In this document: positions 56,122-64,000 of the stretch, in pieces
Numbering within the stretch: position 1 is the first letter of the stretch
How the letters are laid out: every line of letters starts with the position of its first letter
DNA from: Heliopora coerulea
Taxonomy: Eukaryota > Cnidaria > Anthozoa > Scleralcyonacea > Helioporidae
DNA length: 64,000 bases
Direction: 5' to 3'
Assembly (NCBI GenBank): GCA_030142905.1
Contig: JASJOG010000137.1
Span: forward strand, 62,001 to 126,000
The notes under the pieces: model-generated
Databases searched by the model: none
Told to the model about the DNA's origin: nothing
What the model saw: only the letters and a program-made list of their open reading frames with translations
Position numbers and translations under genes: made by a program

Positions 56122-58049
56122 CTAAAAACAAGAATTTAACCCCTTTTTGACATCATAAAGTTCCACACGGAATTGAGGCTTGTAAACCGACTACGCAACA
56201 AAGTCAGGGAAAGCAATGGCCATCGACGGGAATGCTGTTGTTCAGTGACTAATGCAACCTTTTTTACCTCCCTTTCGTGACACATACAAATGAACATGAA
56301 TAAAAAGAAAGTTCTTTTAATATTTGTTCTGTTAATATTTCTTATTTTTAATATTTTAATTTAAATGAACCTTGCCTTCAGATCCTGATTTCACGAAATA
56401 TTCTTAAAAAACAATCTAACAACTTAACTAAAATACTCGGTGTTGAAAGAGATGATAAACAATTGCTAAATCTAGTTTACTGGTTTCTTGAATTTGAAGC
56501 CAGCATGAACGTGTAAAAATAGTTCAGGATCCGTTGTTAAAGTTCTGTCGGAAGATTTATGTCAATTTTGAGCTTTATGAACGAGGCAAATTTAAAGGAC
56601 ATAAAAAAAGCCAGACCAATAAGCCTTCACAATTATTGTATCAACAAATCAGTACAATTATATTTTTTACCAACAGTGGACATAATTTTTGTATGTTTTT
56701 GTTTAAATATTTGACCAACTAGGCCGTAAACAAACGTCTACAGTGCCATCGAACTGTGTTGACTCGTTCGCAATGGTTTTGGATTATATATTGCAACGGA
56801 TAATAATTAGCTTCAACTCCCTACAGAAACCTAAACATAACAAGTTTAAATTTTAAAAGCCATTTTCTCATGAGATCTATCACCAAAACCAGGACCAATG
56901 GTTTTTTTGGTAGATTCTTTAATTGTTAGCTATACTATCATCTCATACGCACAGAGTTTTCTACATTAATATGCAAATCAGTATTTAGGCCCTTCATTCC
57001 AAAATAGTTGTTGAACTAGAGTGATATTAGTACTTGTTAATAATTAAGATAAAACCGTTCATGATGCGACTTTTTTACAAAATTTATCCAGCAATTTGAA
57101 CGAATTGATGATATTTACATATAAAGAAAAAAAATTTCTTGTTCCACATTGTTCTGTTAACTATTTGCCAGTGGCGTAAGACTTCTCTTATCTTACTCGG
57201 GCTAACACCAGACAATTTTACTCGTCCAAGGGGAGAACTCCCACCTCGAAAGAGTCAACCCCTCAGCCCTTTAAGGGTATACGTTAACTCATTAACGTCT
57301 GAAACTTTTGCTTTTGTTTATTGTTCTCTTCTTGTTTATGCTTTGTTCGTGGCATTCTTTTGTTCTAGTAGGGCATTAACCTTTTACAGGTTGAATTCGT
57401 TTTTTTTTTGTTCATTGTTCTTTTATTTTTTTCGCTTTGTTCTTGTGTTCTTGATACCTTGTATACAGGATGCTAACAGTGACTATCTATGACAAGATAT
57501 TAGATGACTTATTTATTAACATGGGCCACTTTCATTGAAATTACTTCAACAGGTCTATCGTCACAAGAGTTTAAGTTTTTGGATGACAGAAGAACCTATA
57601 TCATTCATCGATGATATTATAGCATTCCATAGCTCGTCTTTAGATATGAACTGTCATCAGTCAACATAAATTTATTCTCTCCACATTATGATTGTCTCAG
57701 GCTACGTTTACACCAGACCAAATTTCTCCGGATTCGTAGGAAACCCGAAGACAGTACCGTGCCGAGTGGGGGTGTGTAACACCACCCCCATTGAAATGAT
57801 GAAACGGTCCTATATCCTCATATCAGTATGTAGGGGCCCTATTCCAGTGACCAAAGTCTTCCAATATCAATTGTGGAGGACCCCCCTTTCATAGCCTGCG
57901 CGCTGTGCAATCCCTACAGGAAGAGCCCTTATTTTAGCAACCAAAATACCTATGTCAGTTATGAAGGGCCCCTTGTTCAGCAATCAAAGTCCCTAATATC
58001 AGTTATAAAATCAAAACTAATATCAGTTATCAAGTAGAGGATAAAATAC
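56122..58049. other. 1.9 kb without recognised exons; small repeat pieces
   Basis: The segment 57697-57790 (GCTACGTTTACACC, then GGATTCG and CCGAAGAC) resembles, in inverse, 63195-63300, and both look like MITE fragments. The frame at 57139-57492 resembles dispersed repeat DNA more than a gene. Missing SLC22-type exons may be hidden here. Confidence 0.45.
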
Positions 58050-58179
58050 AGGCCGAAAAATGTCATCTTGTGACTTGATATTCAAGTTAGAACAAGAAAC
58101 AGGCAAGTTGAAAACGGTAATATTTCGGCTCTATTACAGAGTCATCATCAGACCAAGTGATTTACAAAAGCTCACTAAG

Positions 58180-58216
<37 letters not shown>

Positions 58217-59388
58217 CATATATACATACAATTACAAGGATGATATCATCGGTTATTAACAACGAAATTAACGTAGTCGGATGTTAACACATGTAAGATT
58301 GATACTTGGACAGGAGAAAAGCCACGTAATTGTCAAGTGGCTGAGAAATGTGGAAATGTCGGATCAGACAAAAAGTGAATGTTCTTTGCTCGCCTTTAGG
58401 CCACTGTTCATTCCCGGCTTATTAAGTTTAATTAAGACAGCTTCTAAAATAAGTATTAGGTTCGAACTATTGAATTTACAAGAATGAATTATCTTAAAGT
58501 TATTGAAGATAAAATTATTGAGATATGATTGGGAAGGAGGAGAGGAACTGTTAAAATTATCAGAGAGAATTGAGGTTTGCAAGATATAATGGGGATGTGG
58601 AGAGTTGAGAAGATGTTGTACTACAGCGCTGGGGTTGATGTTGTAAGAGTGTTCCGAAAGGCGAGTTTGTAGACAGCGTTCTGTTTTGTCTATATATTTG
58701 TTATTACAACTAGGACAAGTGATTTCATAAATAACGTTGTTTCGAGAAAGGTCGGGTATTTTATCTTTATTAGAAACAAAAAAGGCAGTTTTTTTGGTTT
58801 GGTAATAAATGACACCAAAATTAACTTTAACTTTTAGGTTACGGCGTAGATTTTTCATTAGGTTTCGAACAAGAAATTCACCTTGTTTACCTGGGTAGGG
58901 AAGTCTTAGCCAAATTTTGGGATCATTGTCATCAAAGTGGGCATGTTGGGAGAGGTGGAGTTGCCAAAATGCTTTGCTTTGAGTTTTTTTAATGGGCAAG
59001 TTTCTGACTTTAGCTGGAAAACCATTCCAAGACATAAAGGATCTGGGCGAATGAATTTGCCGGTTGAGTAACAAAGAGTTGCTACATATTTTGAAAACGC
59101 CGTAAAACAAAGAGTTAATCCAAGTGACTTTGCGACCAAAGGGTTCAAAGTTGGAATAGTGGGTGTGTTGGCCGGTGTAAGTATCTTTTCGGTAGACATC
59201 GATGTCATCGTCAGAGATTTTTAAATCAAGAAAATGAATGTTACCATCGGAAAAGTTATAAGCCGTGAACTTTAGGTTTTTGTCGAAATTGTTAAATTTA
59301 GATAACTCGAAAGGAATATCACAGGGTTTAATGAGTGCCAAAGTACCGTCAACATAGCATCGGTAAAATTTTATGATGCCAGAATACT
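58050..59388 (-). pseudogene. Penelope-like element, left inverted arm
   Basis: The minus-strand frame (59341-58364, 325 codons) covers the end of the reverse transcriptase, with NFSDGNIHFLDLKISDDD and YTGQHTHYSNFEPFGRK, then a GIY-YIG nuclease: NNVIYEITCPSCNNKYIDKT and LQTRLSEH. It differs by only two residues from the right arm. The catalytic motif just upstream reads Tyr-Val-Asp-Gly instead of Tyr-Val-Asp-Asp, so the RT is dead. The 3' side has a hammerhead-like hairpin (58121-58151, minus) and a TA tract (58181-58211). Confidence 0.85.
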
Positions 59389-59401
59389 GAACCTTAATAC
59401 T

Positions 59402-60835
59402 GATAACGTTTTCATGGCAAGTTTTGATATCTCCTCCTTATTTACTAACGTTTCACTCGATGAAACCATTGAAATCATCATTCAGAAACTTTTTCACAAA
59501 TCGACACACTATTTAGGTTTTTCACATGTTCAGCTCCGTAGTCTATTATGTTTTGCAGTTAAAAATTGTCATTTTCTATTCAATGGTTGTCTATACGAAC
59601 AGATCGATGGCGTTGCCATGGGCTCACCTCTTGGTCCTTTGTTCGCCAATATTTTTTCTGTCGCATCACGAGAAAAACTGGCTGGATAACTGTCCCAGCT
59701 CTTTTAAGCCCCTTTATTTTCGTAGATATGTTGACGACTGTTTTATTATTTTTTGATCTCAAGAGCATGTCCAACCTTTCTTAGATTATCTTAACCGCAA
59801 ACATAAAAATATTAATTTTAGTTGTGAATTAGAAACCAAGGGATCACTTCCTTTCCTTGATGCCTCTATTGAACGTAGTAATGGCTTCTCAACTTCGGTT
59901 TACCGCAAGCCCGCTTTTACCGGCCTCTTCACTAATTTTGATAGCTTCATCCCCCTTTCATTTAAACACAATCTTATTTATTGTTTACTAGGTAGGTATT
60001 TTAAGATATGCTCGTCCTATCAGGTTTTTCATTTGGAAGTATTGAAACTTAAAAATCTTTTACTTAGCAACGGTTACCCCTCAGCATTGTTTGAACATTG
60101 CCTTAGCGTTTTTCTGGATAAAACCTTTTCCGTTCCTGTCTCTTCACCTTTAGATAACATTCATAAACGAGTCATTTACTTCTGTCTTCCTTTTACCGGT
60201 ACACACTCACTACGAATCCGTACACAGCTAGTCAAACTTCTATCTTCTTGTTTTTCTGACATCGACCTTCGCATTGTCCTTAAGCCAGGGAAGCGTCTGT
60301 CAGATTTTTTTCAGTTCAAAGACGTCATCCCCAAGTTGATGAGATCGCATGTAGTCTATAAATATAAGTGTCAGTGCTGCGAAGCACTGTATTTTGGCCA
60401 AACTTGCCGCCATTTACACACGCAAATCTCTGAACACTTGGGGATTTCACCTTTGAGTGGAAAGAAACTGACATGTTCTTCTCTTTCTGCCATCCAAGCT
60501 CACACCAGAACAACTTGCCACCCCATTTCTTTTGAAGACTTTTCCATTATGTCCTAATGCAATAGCGCTTCGGAATTATTAATTAGGGAAAGCCTTCTCA
60601 TTTCTAAATTTAAACCCGAACTCAATGAAACCATCCGCTCTGTTCCCCTTGTCTTATTTTGATTTATACCTCTTTTCTCATCGCTATTTCCTATTCTCAC
60701 GCCTTCCTCCTTTCTCATTAGCTTTTTGTCATCCTATACTATGTAAATATAATTTAATATGCTAACTCTCATTATTCATTTCTAATCTAAAGATGTCGCG
60801 CGTCTAGCGACGAAACGTCTGTAAAATATATTTTT
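59402..60835 (+). pseudogene. Penelope-like element, central copy (RT plus GIY-YIG)
   Basis: It starts SFDISSLFTNVSLDETIEII (RT motif A: Phe-Asp-Ile), then YEQIDGVAMGSPLGPLFANI (motif B). After a frameshift comes FRRYVDDCFIIF with an intact catalytic Tyr-Val-Asp-Asp at 59727-59738. A stop follows (59755), then ETKGSLPFLDASIERSNGF and the thumb. The frame 60033-60557 ends with a GIY-YIG domain (HVVYKYKCQCC, YFGQTCRHLHTQISEHLGIS), and after one stop LLISKFKPELNETI. The 5' end is cut by the inverted arm. The 3' UTR holds a hammerhead-like hairpin (60786-60820). It is the same family as the copy split by Harbinger at 34-37 kb. Confidence 0.85.
60786..60820 (+). ncRNA. Hammerhead-like hairpin at PLE 3' end
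   Basis: CTAAAGAT is followed by a perfect 5-bp stem GTCGC/GCGAC and GAAACGTC. The altered CUGANGA core predicts loss of activity. Position and layout match the hairpins at 34.1 and 44.4 kb. Confidence 0.4.
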
Positions 60836-60889
60836 AACCAATGTCTCTTTCTGTGAGAATTTTGAGCTGGGCTCTAATTTTTATATTAC

Positions 60890-61253
60890 GACTTCGCTTT
60901 CCGCCCGGTAAATCGCTGGTAACGACAATGATGTCTATCGAAAAGATACTCACACCGGCCAATACACCAACTATTCCAACTTTGAACCCTTTGGTCGTAA
61001 AGTCACTTGGATTAACTCTTTGTTTTACGGCGCTTTCAAAATATGGAGCAACTCTTTGTTACTCAACCGGCAAATTCATTCGCCCAGATCCTTTATGTCT
61101 TGGAATGGTTTTCCAGCCAAAGTTAGATACTTGCTCATTAAAAAACTCAAAGCAAAGCATTTCGGCAACTCCACCTCTCCCAACATGCCCACTTTGATGA
61201 CAATGATCCCAAAATTTGGCTAAGACTTCCCTACCTAGGTAAACAAGGTGATA
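60890..61253 (+). pseudogene. Penelope-like fragment duplicated from the right arm family
   Basis: The sequence 60931-61253 matches 61738-62066 (NSLFYGAFKIWSNSLLLNRQ; SFMSWNGFPAKVR) with more substitutions than exist between the two outer arms. It breaks off inside the Pro-Tyr-Leu-Gly-Lys-Gln-Gly stretch, followed by a short GATACC repeat (61250-61280). Confidence 0.75.
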
Positions 61254-62723
61254 CCGATACCGATTTGGATACCGATTTGTTTCGTTTGATGTTGAGCCTC
61301 TTTTTACAAACGTTCCTCTGAAAACAAACTGTTAACATAAATTTAAAACGTATTTTTGCCGAAAACCAAATACAAACTACTCTTACCAAACGCACCTTAA
61401 AAAAACTAATTTTGCACTCTAGCAACAAAACCACCTTTTCCTTCAATAAACAACTATACGAACAAGTGGACGGCGTGTCCATGGGGTCGTCATTAGGTCC
61501 TGTCCTGGCCAATATTACTCTTACAGAATTTGAAAAACAAGTGGTTTCCGAGTTTATCAATTCTGGCATCATAAAATTTTACCGATGCTATGTTGACGGT
61601 ACTTTGGCACTCATTAAACCCTGTGATATTCCTTTCGAGTTATCTAAATTTAACAATTTCGACAAAAACCTAAAGTTCACGGCTTATAACTTTTCCGATG
61701 GTAACATTCATTTTCTTGATTTAAAAATCTCTGACGATGACATCGATGTCTACCGAAAAGATACTTACACCGGCCAACACACCCACTATTCCAACTTTGA
61801 ACCCTTTGGTCGCAAAGTCACTTGGATTAACTCTTTGTTTTACGGCGTTTTCAAAATATGTAGCAACTCTTTGTTACTCAACCGGCAAATTCATTCGCCC
61901 AGATCCTTTATGTCTTGGAATGGTTTTCCAGCTAAAGTCAGAAACTTGCCCATTAAAAAAACTCAAAGCAAAGCATTTTGGCAACTCCACCTCTCCCAAC
62001 ATGCCCACTTTGATGACAATGATCCCAAAATTTGGCTAAGACTTCCCTACCCAGGTAAACAAGGTGAATTTCTTGTTCGAAACCTAATGAAAAATCTACG
62101 CCGTAACCTAAAAGTTAAAGTTAATTTTGGTGTCATTTATTACCAAACCAAAAAAACTACCTTTTTTGTTTCTAATAAAGATAAAATACCCGACCTTTCT
62201 CGAAACAACGTTATTTATGAAATCACTTGTCCTAGTTGTAATAACAAATATATAGACAAAACAGAACGCTGTCTACAAACTCGCCTTTCGGAACACTCTT
62301 ACAACATCAACCCCAGCGCTGTAGTACAACATCTTCTCAACTCTCCACATCCCCATTATATCTTGCAAACCTCAATTCTCTCTGATAATTTTAACAGTTC
62401 CTCTCCTCCTTCCCAATCATATCTCAATAATTTTATCTTCAATAACTTTAAGATAATTCATTCTTGTAAATTCATTAGTTCGAACCTAATACTTATTTTA
62501 GAAGCTGTCTTAATTAAACTTAATAAGCCGGGAATGAACAGTGGCCTAAAGGCGAGCAAAGAACATTCACTTTTTGTCTGATCCGACATTTCCACATTTC
62601 TCAGCCACTTGACAATTACGTGGCTTTTCTCCTGTCCAAGTATCAATCTTACATGTGTTAACATCCGACTACGTTAATTTCGTTGTTAATAACCGATGAT
62701 ATCATCCTTGTAATTGTATGTAT

Positions 62724-62728
62724 ATATG

Positions 62729-62768
<40 letters not shown>
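62724..62768. repeat. (TA)n microsatellite
   Basis: TATG then pure TA repeats, mirrored by the tract at 58181-58211 in the inverted arm. Confidence 0.9.
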
Positions 62769-62769
<1 letters not shown>

Positions 62770-62797
62770 CTTAGTGAGCTTTTGTAAATCACTTGGT

Positions 62798-62836
62798 CTG
62801 ATGATGACTCTGTAATAGAGCCGAAATATTACCGTT
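62798..62836 (+). ncRNA. Hammerhead-like motif at PLE 3' end
   Basis: A perfect CTGATGA core, an extra T, a stem GACTC/GAGCC with one mismatch and CGAAA are present, but stems I and III do not pair clearly. The mirror copy is at 58121-58151 on the minus strand. Confidence 0.45.
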
Positions 62837-62898
62837 TTCAACTTGCCTGTTTCTTGTTCTAACTTGAATATCAAGTCACAAGATGACATTTTTCGGTC

Positions 62899-64000
62899 TT
62901 TGTTTTATCTTTTACTTTTCAAATTGTACTTTGGTAGTGGTTTTCAGTGATCAAAGTTCTAAAGACAATACCGTGCCGACATGGGTAGGGGGTGGGGAGT
63001 TCGATATTGCAGAATTACAATATTCTATTTGGAAATCCAGAAATTTGAAGTTAATAATTGTAAGGACTGTTTCAGTAGATTACTGGGGACAATTGAGCCA
63101 GTCCATATACATTTAGCTTTCTGATGAGACGCATTTTGGTAGGGGGACCAAAACTTTAATACACCCCCTCCCAATGATCAACCCTTCAGTACGGCACTGC
63201 CCGAAGACTTTTTTTTCAAATTCAAACTAGACGTTTACACTCAAGGAATGAATCTGACATAGAAAGTCTTCGGATTGCATGCGAATCCGGAGAAAGATGA
63301 ATCCGGAAAAGACACTGGCTCTTTGAAAAGAATTCTGAGATCAGCTTCGTTTTTCTGTAAAACTGCTGAAGTAGCAGGTGATGGGACAAATTTTTTTATC
63401 AGGGCATTAATAACGAGGAATCGAAAGTTTAGTGTTACTTTCGATAAAACTTAGGAGAATTTGCGTCCATTCTTAGGTAAGAAAGCGTTGTTTGTAGTCA
63501 CAAGATTACTATCCTACTACCATCCTCTTTTTCTGTGAAAATGGTCGACGAATCCGAATACATTTTTTGTGGGAATACGACTGCTTTCTGAACCCAACCT
63601 TTTTGCTGTCTTATAGATGTAGCCTCATTCTTTGGTGATTTGAGCAACGTGCAATACAGGGTGTGTTGTCATGCACTATCTTTCGATTTAACGCTAAATT
63701 CTTCCTCCTAAGGTACAAATAAAACTTCTCAAAAAATATCTTCAAAAAATGCCGCATATACTTCAGCGTTCATCTTCACCCTTTCTGGGACCCTAGAATG
63801 ACCGATAAGAGCAAAACACTGAAGGAATCCGCATCTCGATATTCTGGGAACTTCTGGAAATTCATCCCTCAAATGTTAGCTTGTTTAAGAGGAATTTCAC
63901 GGACAATCAATTTATTCTTGTCTACTAATGCCTTGTTATAATCCTATTTTGCCTCAGTCACACGTCATTCGTCGAACATCGTTACTCTCAAAATACTACT
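62899..64000. other. Unassigned right edge
   Basis: The segment 63195-63310 is MITE-like (see 57697-57790). No gene is recognised up to the window end. Confidence 0.45.

Larger units (their letters stand above)
61265..62898 (+). pseudogene. Penelope-like element, right arm (RT plus GIY-YIG)
   Basis: The longest frame (61412-62581, 389 codons) has LYEQVDGVSMGSSLGPVLAN (motif B) and FYRCYVDGTLAL, in which the second catalytic Asp (codon 61598) is Gly. It continues through the thumb region and the GIY-YIG nuclease to KASKEHSLFV. Upstream, motif A (Phe-Asp-Val..Leu-Phe-Thr-Asn-Val) is out of frame near 61278-61325. The Gly of Tyr-Ile-Gly in the nuclease is Asp. From about 61560 to 62898 it is the inverted, nearly identical partner of 58050-59388. 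Confidence 0.85.

Noticed and set aside
57139..57492. 117-codon frame
   Set aside because: The first half looks like dispersed repeat DNA and the second is a Phe-rich low-complexity translation; no gene support.

Overview
The window looks like nuclear DNA of an animal, most likely an anthozoan cnidarian (stony coral or relative). It is AT-rich and intron-bearing, with a three-exon H2.0/HLX-type homeobox gene, spliced solute-carrier exons, and a dense mixture of Penelope-like elements (PLEs), hammerhead ribozymes, PIF/Harbinger, hAT-like, LINE and foldback elements. The cnidarian assignment is inference from this combination; no ribosomal or mitochondrial marker is present.

Layout. 1-2.8 kb: decayed CR1/L2-type LINE with a tRNA-like insertion. 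3.6-5.6 kb: hAT-like element (8-bp target duplication) carrying a spliced vertnin/OTU-like gene fragment and a hammerhead-like motif. 6-7.3 kb: mariner-type transposase remnant and a foldback element with a telomere-like core. 7.3-16 kb: mostly unassigned, with several MITEs. 16-25.4 kb: hairpin, tRNA-Thr-like foldback elements, a decayed RT/GIY-YIG element, a second telomere-cored foldback, and two inverted copies of a hammerhead-bearing repeat. 25.9-28.3 kb: HLX-like homeobox gene (minus strand), the best-supported host gene. 32.5-33.7 kb: minisatellite. 34.1-37.5 kb: PIF/Harbinger element nested inside a PLE. 38.0 kb: solo LTR. 41.9-42.9 kb: two exons of an SLC4-type anion/bicarbonate transporter (minus). 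43.2-44.5 kb: long purine tract and a PLE 3' end. 45-48 kb: Crypton, Harbinger and other repeat debris. 48.7 kb and 54.5-56.1 kb: paralogous SLC22-type transporter exons, tail to tail, the first decayed. 51.3-52.7 kb: LINE remnant split by a hAT MITE. 58.0-62.9 kb: PLE cluster whose outer arms form a nearly identical inverted repeat of about 1.3 kb.

How it fits together. Host genes are sparse and fragmentary: one homeobox regulator and two membrane-transporter genes. Most other sequence is mobile-element debris. The nesting can be dated relatively by target duplications: Harbinger inserted into a PLE reading frame, and a hAT MITE into a LINE reading frame. The self-cleaving RNA motifs fall into two groups: a canonical type I hammerhead with a mutated inverted partner, and looser hammerhead-like hairpins at PLE 3' ends. 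All calls come from reading the sequence; no similarity search was run.
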